Positions 7,258 through 16,637 are shown, counted from the stretch's first letter. The stretch: DNA of 56,991 nt from Bacteroidaceae bacterium (GCA_017556045.1 JAFZFF010000082.1:1-56991); one strand, 5' to 3'. Made by a program: numbers and translations. The notes: generated by a model from the sequence alone, not told the origin.

Positions 7258-8733
7258 TTAAGAAGCAGTCTTGGCCGCATCGCCCTCCTCCCAATGGAAG
7301 GGTTCGAAGTTGGTAGATGCATCCTTCCACGAAGGCTTACGCAGTGCATAGATGATGAGCGGGATGACGACTACTACCACACATCCGATGACAAGCACGG
7401 CATACCACATCGTCTTGCTACCTACAGCGATCTGACCAGGAGGGATGAAGCTGAGGATAAAGGCGAGCAACGAACCGAGGAAGCCCAAGCCACCGATGAT
7501 CCACATCAGGCCATTACCCCTATTGCCAATACGGAAGGGACGCTCAGCCTTCTTCATGCTATAACGCAGGTAGATAGCAGCAGCAAACATCAGCAGATAC
7601 ATGATCAGATAGAGCAGCACGGTGAGCTGAGAGAGAATCTGATAGAAGCTCTGCACCGAAGGCATCACCACGAAGAGCAATCCGAGCAAAGTCACCAGTG
7701 CACCCTGGATGAGAAGGATATTGCGCTGCACACCAGCCTTATTGGTCTTCTGGAAGAAGGGAGGCAAGTAGCCCGCACGACCCACAGCAAAGATACCCTT
7801 CGAAGGACCTGACACCCAGGTGAGCACACCTGCCAATACACCAAAGGCAAGGGCAATAGCGATCACGGGCGACAGCCATGAGGCCTTGATGAAGGCAAAG
7901 TAACGGTCAAAGCCTACGAGCAGGCTCTGCGTGAGGTTGATCTCACTCTTAGGGATGATGATACCCAGCGAGTAGGTACCGAGGATAAAGATGAGCACCG
8001 TCACAAACGAACCTATAAACACCGCTTTAGGATAGTTTACCGAGGGGTTCTCCACATCTTTCACATGGATACCACCCATCTCCATACCTGCATAGAAGAG
8101 GAAGATACTCGATGCCAATACGAGGTTATTGAAGTTCGTCAGGTCGGGGAAGAAGCTGCCATGGAAGTCGAGCTGAGAGTGTCCGCCACCGATGAGGTAC
8201 ACGATAGCCAGCACCACGAGCAAGCCTGCAGGGATGATAGTACCTACGAGTCCACCTATCTTTGACACCTTGCCCACCCACGACATACCTTTGAGAGAGA
8301 TGAAGGTGGCGAGCCAGTAGATGGCCAATACCACTACGAGCGTGTAGAGTCGGTTTGACGCCAAGGCCATGTCATGTGTACTATTCATACCGATGAAAGC
8401 CAGCGACACCGCACCGAAGGTCAATACCGTAGGATACCAGATGGTGCTCTCCACCCATTGCAGCCAGATAGCGAGGAAGCCCATGCGCTTACCGAAGGCC
8501 TCACCTACCCAGCGAAACACACCACCCTGCTTGTCAGAAAACATCGCAGCCAGCTCAGCCGCCACGAGCGCCGTAGGGATGAGAAACACGATGGCTGCAA
8601 AGAGATAATAAAATGCTGAGCTCAGTCCATACTCAGCCTCAGCAGGAAGTCCGCGCAGCGACACTACAGCCGTTACGTTCATGATAGCGAGTGTTGCCAC
8701 ACTCAGCTTAGTTGCTTTACCTATATTTGCCAT
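7258..8733 (-). CDS. gadC: Glutamate:gamma-aminobutyrate antiporter GadC
   Basis: 491 residues, about twelve membrane helices, APC superfamily. It resembles E. coli GadC along its length: AAELAAM then GGVFRWV in the first third, FFPDLT before IFLFYAGMEMGGIHV, IIPKSEINL, SGPSKGIFAVGRAG, and LAFILSFIPPGQI near the end. GadC imports glutamate and exports GABA in the inner membrane; together with GadB this consumes one cytoplasmic proton per cycle. The C-terminal 30 residues after the last helix could correspond to the E. coli pH-sensing C-plug but are not clearly similar. gadB is 2.5 kb away on the other strand. No glutaminase gene is present. Confidence 0.85.
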   Translation of the reverse strand: MANIGKATKLSVATLAIMNVTAVVSLRGLPAEAEYGLSSAFYYLFAAIVFLIPTALVAAELAAMFSDKQGGVFRWVGEAFGKRMGFLAIWLQWVESTIWYPTVLTFGAVSLAFIGMNSTHDMALASNRLYTLVVVLAIYWLATFISLKGMSWVGKVSKIGGLVGTIIPAGLLVVLAIVYLIGGGHSQLDFHGSFFPDLTNFNNLVLASSIFLFYAGMEMGGIHVKDVENPSVNYPKAVFIGSFVTVLIFILGTYSLGIIIPKSEINLTQSLLVGFDRYFAFIKASWLSPVIAIALAFGVLAGVLTWVSGPSKGIFAVGRAGYLPPFFQKTNKAGVQRNILLIQGALVTLLGLLFVVMPSVQSFYQILSQLTVLLYLIMYLLMFAAAIYLRYSMKKAERPFRIGNRGNGLMWIIGGLGFLGSLLAFILSFIPPGQIAVGSKTMWYAVLVIGCVVVVVIPLIIYALRKPSWKDASTNFEPFHWEEGDAAKTAS

Positions 8734-8830
8734 AGTCTAAAGGTTTTTAGATTCTGAGGGTTATAACACCTGAGGCGCAGAGTTGTTTATGAGAACATTC
8801 CCCATAAGGAGTAAAAGGATGAAACAATTA

Positions 8831-8861
8831 TTGGCACTTTGATAAAATAATATTACTTTTG
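8831..8861 (+). promoter_or_regulatory. Promoter of the 8886 lipoprotein gene
   Basis: TTGG at 8831-8834 and TACTTTTG at 8854-8861, spacer 19. The -7 ends 24 bases before ATG 8886, which rules out the upstream TTG at 8859 as start. Confidence 0.65.
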
Positions 8862-8885
8862 CGCTGTATTACATTATATATTCAA

Positions 8886-9569
8886 ATGAAGAAAAAAGTT
8901 TTTACATTTTCACGCATATTTTCAGCTATTGCCTATGTGCCGATGCTCTCACTCGGCTTGACTGCTTGTACCCAAGACGAGATCGAAGAATATACTATCC
9001 CTTGTGCTCAAGAGGGACATGTACACGCTGTAGACCTCGGCCTGTCTGTGAAATGGGCTTGCTGTAATGTCGGCGCTACCTCGCCCGAAGAGTTTGGCGG
9101 CTACTACGCATGGGGCGATCCCGTAGAGAAGGACTCTTGCATATGGACCAAGTACGAATGGTACAACGACAGCATAGAAGAGATTATCAAGTATAACGAT
9201 TTGGATGGTAAGACAGCCCTTGAAGCTACAGACGATGTAGCCCAAACCCTTTGGGGCGATGAGTGGCGTATGCCCACCCAAGCTGAGATGAAGGAGCTCA
9301 TGGATCGCTGCACATGGACATGGACCTCTGTCAATGGCGTCTATGGCTACAGAGTCAGCGGTAACGGCAACAGCATCTTCCTCCCCGCAGCAGGCTCACA
9401 GTACGAAGACCTCTACACCAGCCAAGGCTCGCAGGGATGCTACATGTCATCTACGCTATACGGCGATGACTACGAACTTGAGATATGCCTGGGATTCAAC
9501 AAGAAGGACCGCTATACTATCAATAGTGACCGTTGCGATGGACACACCATACGCCCCGTAAAGAAATAA
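8886..9569 (+). CDS. Surface lipoprotein with FISUMP-type domain
   Basis: 227 residues from ATG 8886. Residues 1-27 are a lipoprotein signal ending LTAC (Cys28), followed by the acidic TQDEIEE that resembles Bacteroidetes surface-export signals. The rest is one domain of the Fibrobacter-succinogenes-major-paralogous (FISUMP) kind: AVDLGLSVKWACCNVGATSP, then GGYYAWGDP, GDEWRMPTQAEMKEL, and the end HTIRPVKK. These domains have a lectin-like fold and are common on Bacteroidetes surface proteins; ligands are unknown. It lies between gadC and a PagL-like gene, so an acid-stress link is possible but unproven. The fimbrial protein at 35625 ends in a related domain. Confidence 0.75.
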   Translation: MKKKVFTFSRIFSAIAYVPMLSLGLTACTQDEIEEYTIPCAQEGHVHAVDLGLSVKWACCNVGATSPEEFGGYYAWGDPVEKDSCIWTKYEWYNDSIEEIIKYNDLDGKTALEATDDVAQTLWGDEWRMPTQAEMKELMDRCTWTWTSVNGVYGYRVSGNGNSIFLPAAGSQYEDLYTSQGSQGCYMSSTLYGDDYELEICLGFNKKDRYTINSDRCDGHTIRPVKK

Positions 9570-9596
9570 GACACCTATCACATAGCGTAAAAGCAA

Positions 9597-9628
9597 AGCA
9601 GCGAGCCCCGTAGGACTCGCTGCTATTA
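9597..9628. terminator. Terminator shared by the converging 8886 and 9652 genes
   Basis: AGCAGCGAG (9597-9605) pairs with CTCGCTGCT (9616-9624), followed on the plus strand by ATTATTTT. It lies between the two converging genes. Confidence 0.65.
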
Positions 9629-9651
9629 TTTTCACCTCATCAGAGAGGGAG

Positions 9652-10932
9652 TTACTTCCACCAGTTCTTCGTGTGATGGAAGATATTGCTATCTCCCTTA
9701 CGCAGACCCTTCTTGAGGAAAGGTATCTGATAACCTAAGCCAAACTCCACATACTCACAGATATGGAGGTGAGTCTTCGCCGAGGTCTGCAGATAGAGGT
9801 TATCCCAGATGCGATACTTCATACCGAAGCGGATATAGTGGAATGCCTCATCGGTGCCAGCACCATCATTCTTATAGAACAAGGGACGCTTACCATAGCC
9901 GTAGATGGGGTGATCAGTATCGTAGTAGTTGCGCGAGGGGTTGAAGAAGTATACACCCCAGTCGACCATACCAGTCACTACACCAAAGCGGAACTCATTG
10001 TTCAAGGCCAAACCTGCACGCACCTTGTCCATAGTCGTATAGTCTCTATCCTGACGATAGAGCGAGCGGCCTGTACCCTTGTCAATAGCACCATTGTAGA
10101 ACACATCCATACCGAGACCTAAGCCATACCAGTTGGTCACGCTATACACAGCACCTGCGTGGAATGACGAGATGAGGTAGCGGGGATAATACATCCATGC
10201 TCGGTGAGCACCTGCTGCACCTGTGATATTGAGCGTCCACTTATAGGGAAGGTCAGGGAACTGGATAGGCTCCTTCTTAGCCTCAGCATTGAAGGTAGTG
10301 ATAACACCCACACCAGCAAAGAGGATATCCGCTCCGATATTGGGCATACAAGTACGTCCGTTACTCATGTGGAAGTATCCAGCCTCACCATTGAGTGCCA
10401 CATTCTTAGTAATAGGGACACTTACATTGAGCGCTGCGCTGAGATAAGCATTGAGGTAACATCCGAAGATAGTGTTCACATCGGGCGAATAGTACTTATA
10501 GTTATCAGGATCCACATCGCCGGTATACCAGTGCTCTGTCACCACGCCAAGTCCTGCCGCCACCTTGAAGTTGACATCGAGATACTTGCTACGCACTGCC
10601 GGGATGAGCAGGTAGGGATACATAGATACGGCCTCACCCATCATAGCGTGACCAAAGTCTATCACCGAAAGACCTACACCCCAAGTAGGGTTACCCAGAT
10701 ACTGCTGCCAAGGGCGCTGCTGCGACGAGGGGAGCTCGAGACCCAAGTTTATACCGCTGGGAGAGAAAGGTCTGAATTTCTCAAAGTGATACGAATGACT
10801 GGTATACGATCCCTGGAAGGGCTCCACCTTGATTGCAAACTTGTTTTCGCCGAAAACACCCGTTTGATTATCCTGCGCCGATGCCAAAGTTGTAAACAGC
10901 ACCACCGCCAACAGTGAAAAGATACGTCGCAT
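9652..10932 (-). CDS. Outer-membrane acyloxyacyl hydrolase, PagL-like lipid A deacylase
   Basis: 426 residues with a signal peptide (1-19, cleavage after LASA). The rest is beta-rich with many alternating aromatic strands, as in outer-membrane barrels. GYFHMSNG at 186-192 contains the HxSN motif of PagL, where His (188) and Ser (190) are catalytic; MPNIGAD follows, as in Bacteroidetes relatives. PagL removes the 3-O-linked acyl chain of lipid A. The protein is far longer than PagL (about 150 residues); the extra length includes a second, probably also beta-barrel-like, half (225-410), so substrate is uncertain. It is transcribed divergently from gadB. Confidence 0.65.
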   Translation of the reverse strand: MRRIFSLLAVVLFTTLASAQDNQTGVFGENKFAIKVEPFQGSYTSHSYHFEKFRPFSPSGINLGLELPSSQQRPWQQYLGNPTWGVGLSVIDFGHAMMGEAVSMYPYLLIPAVRSKYLDVNFKVAAGLGVVTEHWYTGDVDPDNYKYYSPDVNTIFGCYLNAYLSAALNVSVPITKNVALNGEAGYFHMSNGRTCMPNIGADILFAGVGVITTFNAEAKKEPIQFPDLPYKWTLNITGAAGAHRAWMYYPRYLISSFHAGAVYSVTNWYGLGLGMDVFYNGAIDKGTGRSLYRQDRDYTTMDKVRAGLALNNEFRFGVVTGMVDWGVYFFNPSRNYYDTDHPIYGYGKRPLFYKNDGAGTDEAFHYIRFGMKYRIWDNLYLQTSAKTHLHICEYVEFGLGYQIPFLKKGLRKGDSNIFHHTKNWWK

Positions 10933-10978
10933 TTATACGTGTTGATTATTATAACTTCTTAATTCTCAAAATCGGACG

Positions 10979-11010
10979 CAAAATTACTACATTTTGTGCG
11001 AAGAAACAAA
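10979..11010 (-). promoter_or_regulatory. Promoter of the PagL-like gene
   Basis: On the minus strand TTTG (11007-11010) and TAATTTTG (10979-10986) are 20 bases apart, 47 bases before the start codon. The rest of the 286-base gap to gadB shows no clear plus-strand TAnnTTTG element. Confidence 0.7.
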
Positions 11011-11218
11011 TTAGTCACACTTATTAACTCTTTTCCCACTCCACATCACCACACAATCCACTCCGTGCAGATAATTTTAACATAAAATGCAACATAGACC
11101 AACTAAAACCATCCGTTTTCTGCGCCATTTACACTCACCATTTGAACTGACGAAGAAACATTCTACGCTGCGCATTGTTACTGACTGAACTTAACCCCTA
11201 AACCTTAAAACAACAATT

Positions 11219-12637
11219 ATGGAAAGAACAGATTTTAGTACCGACGTATTTGGCTCTAAGGAGATGCTGCAGCCCTCTCCCACAGACCGCATCCCTCAGC
11301 ATGGCACACGCCCCGACATTGCCTATCAGATGGTAAAGGATGAGACCTTCGCGCAGACGCAGCCTCGACTAAACCTCGCCACCTTCGTCACCACCTACAT
11401 GGACCCCTACGCCACACGCTTGATGAACGAGGCCATCAGCCTCAACTATATCGATGAGACTGAGTACCCGCGCGTAGCAGTGATGTGTGCCAAGTGTATC
11501 AACATCATGGCTGCATTGTGGAACTCACCCGAGAAGGCGCAGTGGAAGACTGGAGCCTTGGCCATAGGCTCATCAGAAGCCTGTATGCTGGGCGGTGTAG
11601 CTGCATGGCTGCGCTGGAAGGAGCGCCGCTTAGCTCAAGGAAAGCCGACAGACAAGCCCAACTTCATCATCTCTACCGGCTATCAGGTAGTGTGGGAGAA
11701 GTTTGCCGACCTTTGGCAGATAGAGATGCGTACCGTGCCTCTGACCTTGGAGCAGATCACCCTCGACCCCAAGCAGGTGATAGCGATGTGTGACGAGAAC
11801 ACCATCTGCGTAGTACCCATACAAGGTGTCACCTGGACAGGCCTGAACGATGACGTAGAGGCACTCGATGCCGCACTCGACGAGTACAACGCCCGCACAG
11901 GCTACGACATCCCCATCCACGTAGATGCCGCTTCGGGTGGATTCATCCTCCCCTTCCTGCAGCCTGAGAAGAAATGGGACTTCCGCCTCAAGTGGGTACT
12001 CTCTATCAGCACCTCGGGCCACAAGTATGGCCTCGTATACCCGGGCCTCGGCTGGGTCATCTGGAAAGACAAGAAGTACCTCCCCGGCAAGATGTCATTC
12101 TCGGTCAACTACCTCGGTGCCGACATCACACAGGTGGGTCTCAACTTCTCTCGCCCCGGAGCGCAGGTATTGGGTCAGTACTACCAGTTTATCCGCCTCG
12201 GATTCGAAGGCTACCGTCAGGTGCAGCAAAATTCCATGGACATCGCCCGCTACCTCCACGCAGAGATTGGCAAGATGGCACCGTTCAAGAACTACAGCAC
12301 CGACATCGTAAACCCGCTCTTCATCTGGTACATGGAAGAGAAGTACGCCAAGAACGCCAAGTGGACACTCTTCGACCTACAGGATAAGCTGAAACAGAGC
12401 GGCTGGATGGTACCCGCCTACACCATGCCTAAGAATATCGAGGACAGCGTAGTGATGCGTATCGTAGTGCGCCAAGGCTTCAGTCGCGACATGGCAGACA
12501 TGCTCCTCGGCGACATCAGGAATGCCATTGCCGACTTCGAAAAGTTAGAGTACCCCACTCCATCGCGCATGGCCCACGATAAGCAGCTGCCCGTCAAAGC
12601 CACCATCTTCACCCATACCGGCGCGAAGAGAAGCTGA
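11219..12637 (+). CDS. gadB: Glutamate decarboxylase
   Basis: 472 residues, close to E. coli GadB (466). It decarboxylates glutamate to GABA, using pyridoxal phosphate and a cytoplasmic proton. The cofactor lysine is Lys269 in STSGHKYGLVYPGLGW; His268 beside it and HVDAASGGF (234-242) are conserved. The N-terminus (STDVFGSKEML) and YQMVKDE match the family. Together with GadC it forms the glutamate-dependent acid-resistance cycle. It stands alone, ending in a strong terminator; the long AT-rich leader region has no obvious consensus promoter, consistent with regulated expression, though this is inference. Confidence 0.95.
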   Translation: MERTDFSTDVFGSKEMLQPSPTDRIPQHGTRPDIAYQMVKDETFAQTQPRLNLATFVTTYMDPYATRLMNEAISLNYIDETEYPRVAVMCAKCINIMAALWNSPEKAQWKTGALAIGSSEACMLGGVAAWLRWKERRLAQGKPTDKPNFIISTGYQVVWEKFADLWQIEMRTVPLTLEQITLDPKQVIAMCDENTICVVPIQGVTWTGLNDDVEALDAALDEYNARTGYDIPIHVDAASGGFILPFLQPEKKWDFRLKWVLSISTSGHKYGLVYPGLGWVIWKDKKYLPGKMSFSVNYLGADITQVGLNFSRPGAQVLGQYYQFIRLGFEGYRQVQQNSMDIARYLHAEIGKMAPFKNYSTDIVNPLFIWYMEEKYAKNAKWTLFDLQDKLKQSGWMVPAYTMPKNIEDSVVMRIVVRQGFSRDMADMLLGDIRNAIADFEKLEYPTPSRMAHDKQLPVKATIFTHTGAKRS

Positions 12638-12656
12638 GCTGCTAAAAGCCTTACTT

Positions 12657-12687
12657 AGAAGAGGTCATCCTGGCCTCTTCTTTTTTT
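12657..12687 (+). terminator. Rho-independent terminator of gadB
   Basis: AGAAGAGG (12657-12664) pairs with CCTCTTCT (12674-12681), then a run of T. Confidence 0.85.
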
Positions 12688-12732
12688 ATAAAGTTTTTTT
12701 AATCAACACATCTTACTTATTGGGGAAAAGAT

Positions 12733-12740
12733 TATCTTTG
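12733..12740 (+). promoter_or_regulatory. Promoter -7 element of tdh
   Basis: TATCTTTG matches TAnnTTTG, 41 bases before the tdh start. No good TTTG is seen at the -33 position. Confidence 0.55.
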
Positions 12741-12781
12741 CACCATATTTTAGAAATAACAACACTTAATTATAAACCAAA

Positions 12782-13807
12782 ATGAAAGCGTTAGTAAAGA
12801 AAGAGCCCATGAAGGGCATTTGGATGGAAGAAGTCGCTATGCCCGAAGTAGGCGTTAACGACGTGCTCATCAAGATCAAGAAGACCGCCATCTGCGGTAC
12901 CGACTTGCACATCTACAAGTGGGACGAGTGGAGCCAAAAGACCATCAAGACCCCCATGACCATCGGTCACGAGTATGTAGGCGTAGTAGCTGAGGTAGGA
13001 CCCGGCGTACGCAACATCAAGGTAGGCGACCGTGTTACTGGCGAGGGACACATCGCTTGCGGACACTGCCGTAACTGCCGCCGTGGCTTGCAGCACATCT
13101 GCGAAAACAGCATCGGTGTAGGTGTAAACCGTGACGGAGCTTTTGCTGAGTACCTCTGCATCCCCGAGTCAAACGTAGTGAAGCTCGACGAGCGCATCTC
13201 TGATGACATGGCAGCTATCATGGACCCCTTCGGCAACGCTACACACACAGCACTCTCATTCCCCTTGTTGGGCGAAGACGTGCTCATCACCGGCGCTGGC
13301 CTCATCGGTACCATGGCTACAGCTATTGCCAAGTTTGCTGGTGCTAAGAACATCGTAGTGACCGACCTTAGCGACTATCGCCTCGACATCGCCAAGAAGA
13401 TGGGTGCGACCTGCACTGTAAACGCTTCTAAGGGTGAGACCCTGCAGGGCGCTATGGATCAGCTCGGCATTCGCGGCTTCGACGTAGGTCTCGAGATGTC
13501 AGGTGCTCCCGTAGCCTTCCGCGAGATGGTAAGTAAGATGTACAACGGCTCTAAGATCGCACAGCTCGGTATCCTTCCTCCGACCACTACTGTTGACTGG
13601 AGTGAGATCATCTTCAAGGCACTCACCATCAAGGGTATCTATGGCCGTGAGATGTGGGAGACTTGGTACAAGATGGAGCAGATGCTCGTATCAGGCCTCG
13701 ACCTTGCACCCGTAATCACACACCACTTCCCCATCGCAGAGTTCCAGAAGGGCTTTGACGTGATGGAGTCTGGCCAGTGTGGTAAGGTTATCCTCGACTG
13801 GGAGTAA
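12782..13807 (+). CDS. tdh: L-threonine 3-dehydrogenase
   Basis: 341 residues, identical in length to E. coli Tdh. It oxidises L-threonine to 2-amino-3-ketobutyrate with NAD+. Catalytic zinc ligands are Cys38, His63 and Glu64 (TAICGTD and IGHEYVG); the structural zinc is held by Cys93, 96, 99 and 107 ([16 protein letters not shown]). The Rossmann loop is GAGLIGTMA. The usual partner kbl (2-amino-3-ketobutyrate CoA ligase) is not adjacent and not in the window. Single gene with its own promoter and terminator. Confidence 0.95.
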   Translation: MKALVKKEPMKGIWMEEVAMPEVGVNDVLIKIKKTAICGTDLHIYKWDEWSQKTIKTPMTIGHEYVGVVAEVGPGVRNIKVGDRVTGEGHIACGHCRNCRRGLQHICENSIGVGVNRDGAFAEYLCIPESNVVKLDERISDDMAAIMDPFGNATHTALSFPLLGEDVLITGAGLIGTMATAIAKFAGAKNIVVTDLSDYRLDIAKKMGATCTVNASKGETLQGAMDQLGIRGFDVGLEMSGAPVAFREMVSKMYNGSKIAQLGILPPTTTVDWSEIIFKALTIKGIYGREMWETWYKMEQMLVSGLDLAPVITHHFPIAEFQKGFDVMESGQCGKVILDWE

Positions 13808-13830
13808 CACTCATTACCTCTATATAGCAA

Positions 13831-13860
13831 AAAGGGCTTCAACTTGTGTTGAAGCCCTTT
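13831..13860. terminator. Bidirectional terminator between tdh and ridA
   Basis: AAAGGGCTTCAAC pairs with GTTGAAGCCCTTT around a 4-base loop. On the minus strand it is followed by TTTTTGC, so it can end both converging transcripts. Confidence 0.85.
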
Positions 13861-13879
13861 GCTTATCTATACCATTTTT

Positions 13880-14257
13880 TTAGCGAGCTGCAATGCACTC
13901 AATCTCTACGCGAGCCTCCTTGGGGAGGGTCTTCACAGCTACGGCAGAGCGAGCGGGACATACGCCCTCGAAGAATGATGCGTATACCTCGTTCATCTCG
14001 GCAAAGTCGGCCATGTCAGCAAGGAAGACGGTGGTCTTGACCACATTATCCATAGTCAGACCTGCCTCAGCGAGGATAGCCTTCATATTGGTGAGTGACT
14101 GGCGAGTGAGTTCCTTGATGCCTCCCTCGGCGAAAGCGCCTGTAGCGGGATCGATGGGGAGCTGACCGCTCACGAATACCATACCATTGGCCTCGATAGC
14201 TTGGCTGTAGGGGCCGATAGCTGCAGGTGCAGCTGCAGTGTTGATTTGCTTCTTCAT
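13880..14257 (-). CDS. ridA: RidA family reactive imine/enamine deaminase
   Basis: 125 residues, typical. RidA hydrolyses 2-aminoacrylate and related imines released by PLP enzymes. Conserved residues: Tyr17 (IGPYSQA), Arg103 (PARSAVAV) and Glu120 (VEIECIA). It is the last gene of a minus-strand group rlmN, DUF4837, pdxA, ridA, 20 bases after pdxA. Pairing with a PLP-biosynthesis gene fits its job of detoxifying products of PLP enzymes. Confidence 0.92.
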   Translation of the reverse strand: MKKQINTAAAPAAIGPYSQAIEANGMVFVSGQLPIDPATGAFAEGGIKELTRQSLTNMKAILAEAGLTMDNVVKTTVFLADMADFAEMNEVYASFFEGVCPARSAVAVKTLPKEARVEIECIAAR

Positions 14258-14277
14258 TGTGTTGTATTATATCGTTA

Positions 14278-15357
14278 TTAGTCTAATTTGAGTCTGTCAC
14301 TATCGTCGCGCTTCTCGAAGTAGAGCTTGCGCAGGGGATTGCGAGACGCATCTGCTTCATTCTTTCTATTTCTATAGATGTCGATACCCATGTAGATAGC
14401 TTGGCGGAATGAATTTTCAGAAGCTTCACCCTTACCAGCAATATCAAATGCAGTGCCATGGTCAGGTGAGGTACGCACAATCGGCAAACCAGCAGTGAAG
14501 TTCACGCCTTCATCCATAGCCAATACTTTGAAAGGAGTGAGTCCCTGATCGTGATACATAGCCAATACTCCATCAAAATGAGTGTATAAATTATTACCCA
14601 TGAAACCATCGGCAGGGAAGGGACCATAGCAGATAACACCCTGTTCGCGCATAGCCGAGATGGCAGGAATTATAATATTCTCTTCTTCCATACCGATAAC
14701 ACCTCCGTCACCAGCATGGGGATTAAGTCCCAACACGGCGATACGGGGAGCACCAATGCCAAAGTCAGTCTTAAGCGAAGTGTTAAACAACTGAATTTTC
14801 TCTTCTATAAGTTCCTTGGTGAGTATTGACGAAATCTTAGCGATTGGGACATGCCCCGTTACAAGTGCTACACGCAATCGTTCACTGGCAAGTATCATCA
14901 GCGCTTTGTCTCCGTCTCCCAAAGACTGTTCGATATACTCTGTATGGCCGGGGAAGGTAAATCCCTCAGACTGTATCATCTCCTTATGAATAGGAGCTGT
15001 AACTAAAATATCGTAGAGCCCTTCCTTGTAATCAATCATAGCTTTCTCCAACGCTTCAAAAGCTGATTTGCCAGATTCTCGAGAAGGCTTTCCAAATTCG
15101 ACCTTGACCTCGTCTTCATTGCAATTTATCACATTGATCTTGCCTGGGATAGCCTCGGCAGCAGAGCCGATGATGGTGAACGAGGTTTCGAGGTTGAGAG
15201 TCTTGCGGTGATAGGTCATCACCTTGGGCGAACCGTATATGATGGGGGTACACAGCTCGAGCATCGTGGGGTCTTCGAAGGCTTTAAGGATGACTTCGTA
15301 GCCTATGCCGTTGACATCGCCTTGTGTGATGGCGACTCTTATCCTGTTTTGTTCCAT
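14278..15357 (-). CDS. pdxA: 4-hydroxythreonine-4-phosphate dehydrogenase
   Basis: 359 residues. PdxA oxidises 4-phosphohydroxy-L-threonine in the DXP-dependent route to pyridoxal phosphate. Family landmarks are VAITQGDVNGIGYEVILKAF at the start, ILVTAPIHKEMI, FPGHTEYIE, VTGHVPI, LGLNPHAGDGG and AMYHDQGLTPFKV, which contain the metal-binding histidines, and IVRTSPDHGTAFDIAGKG. The gene lies between a DUF4837 lipoprotein gene and ridA and is more AT-rich than its neighbours. Confidence 0.95.
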   Translation of the reverse strand: MEQNRIRVAITQGDVNGIGYEVILKAFEDPTMLELCTPIIYGSPKVMTYHRKTLNLETSFTIIGSAAEAIPGKINVINCNEDEVKVEFGKPSRESGKSAFEALEKAMIDYKEGLYDILVTAPIHKEMIQSEGFTFPGHTEYIEQSLGDGDKALMILASERLRVALVTGHVPIAKISSILTKELIEEKIQLFNTSLKTDFGIGAPRIAVLGLNPHAGDGGVIGMEEENIIIPAISAMREQGVICYGPFPADGFMGNNLYTHFDGVLAMYHDQGLTPFKVLAMDEGVNFTAGLPIVRTSPDHGTAFDIAGKGEASENSFRQAIYMGIDIYRNRKNEADASRNPLRKLYFEKRDDSDRLKLD

Positions 15358-15399
15358 AGTGTATTTGTATTTCTATTGTTTTATAATTCTTAGTTTTAT

Positions 15400-15475
15400 A
15401 AGTTGTGAGCCATGAGCTGTGAGAAGTAAACACATTACCCAAGGCTCAAAGCTCATTATTCAAGGCTCATACCTC
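15400..15475. repeat. Intergenic inverted GAGC-type repeat between DUF4837 and pdxA
   Basis: GTGAGCCATGAGCTGTGAG near 15404-15423 is partly inverted by AAGGCTCAAAGCTCATTATT and CAAGGCTCATACC near 15441-15473. This is another short-word, arm-and-centre intergenic element like those at 41807 and 47447. Confidence 0.4.
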
Positions 15476-16617
15476 TACAATTCTGGCTCGATAACGATCT
15501 CTTCGAGATTATACACGAGGTTATCGACCTTGTCGGCTTGGGGAAGCTGTAGGGTGTAGAGGGCTGCCTCCATGCGACGCATGAGGTCGCGCTTGAGCGA
15601 CTCGGGAGCATAGACGAAGGCCTCGGCTACGATGACACGACCATTGACCTCGTCGACACGTGAGTGAGATACGAAGGGGCCTCCCATACGGTCGCCCTGT
15701 ACGCGCCAAAGGCCACGAGCTACCTGAGCATACTTACCCTGTACGGTAGCATCCTTGACATATACGTAGTCGCGCTGGGTGGTCATATAGCTACCCTTGG
15801 GGCCACCGGGGATGTTGACCTTCATCACTGAGTCGCGCTTATTGAGGAAGTACTCAAGGGTGAAAGTATTGGTATCGGTGTAGGGGTATGAGTAGAGCAC
15901 TATGCTCATGTCTTTCTTTCCGGTATTGGTCGATGCCCAGAGGAAGTCTTTGCCCTTCTTAAACTTGTTGACCTCCCAGGGTACCCATACGTCGACACCG
16001 AGAATCTCTTGAGCGAGGCGTGACACCTCGGGGTTGTGCTCCTCGCGCAGGTTATCGATCTCGCGGTTCATCTCGGCCTTGGTAAAGAAGTCGAGGATAG
16101 ACTGAGCATTATCCTTGACATACTCGGCGAGGCTGGCCTCATCGGGAGCCTGCAGGGTCATCACCATCTGGGGGTATGAGTATACGTTGCGGGCAAACTT
16201 GAGTTTGGGCTGAGTGTAGATATTCTGAATATCGACCTTGATGACATTGCGCATGATACGAAACATATTACTGCTGAATGCGCTAGGGTCGATACGGGTG
16301 ATACGGAACGAGCGCTCTGACTGGGGAAGGCCGGGCACGTCGGTGTCGAGCACGCCAAACACGGCGCGACCCAAGGGACGATCCCACTGCTCATCGCTCA
16401 TGACCACGAGCATCTCGTAGGGCAAGCCACTGGCATTGGGCATCAGCAGCTTCTTCTTACTTGCGGGCTTGGCGGTCTTCTTAACACTCTTCTGAGTCTG
16501 CTCACTCTTGGTGGCAGGCTGCTCTGCTGTATCTTTCTTACCTTCGCCACCAGCGCAGCTGGCTACGCTAAGTGCCATGAGGCACACTGTGGCGTATACA
16601 AATAGTTTCTTCATCAT
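15475..16617 (-). CDS. DUF4837 family lipoprotein
   Basis: 380 residues. A lipoprotein signal ends SVASC (Cys21), followed by a Lys/Thr/Glu-rich linker (25-53). The mature part matches DUF4837 of Bacteroidetes: SGLPYEMLVVMSDEQWD, LPQSERSFRITRIDPSAF, and near the C-terminus LWRVQGDRMGGPFVSHSRVD. No biochemical role is known for the family. It sits 20 bases after rlmN on the same strand. The N-terminal Met pair leaves the exact start uncertain by one codon. Confidence 0.8.
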   Translation of the reverse strand: MMKKLFVYATVCLMALSVASCAGGEGKKDTAEQPATKSEQTQKSVKKTAKPASKKKLLMPNASGLPYEMLVVMSDEQWDRPLGRAVFGVLDTDVPGLPQSERSFRITRIDPSAFSSNMFRIMRNVIKVDIQNIYTQPKLKFARNVYSYPQMVMTLQAPDEASLAEYVKDNAQSILDFFTKAEMNREIDNLREEHNPEVSRLAQEILGVDVWVPWEVNKFKKGKDFLWASTNTGKKDMSIVLYSYPYTDTNTFTLEYFLNKRDSVMKVNIPGGPKGSYMTTQRDYVYVKDATVQGKYAQVARGLWRVQGDRMGGPFVSHSRVDEVNGRVIVAEAFVYAPESLKRDLMRRMEAALYTLQLPQADKVDNLVYNLEEIVIEPEL

Positions 16618-16637
16618 CGGTATGTAAAATATATCTG

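Noticed and set aside
7258-8733. Annotation as a general amino-acid permease only
   Set aside because: Several segments match GadC specifically (SGPSKG, FILSFIPP) and gadB is nearby, so the antiporter call is preferred.
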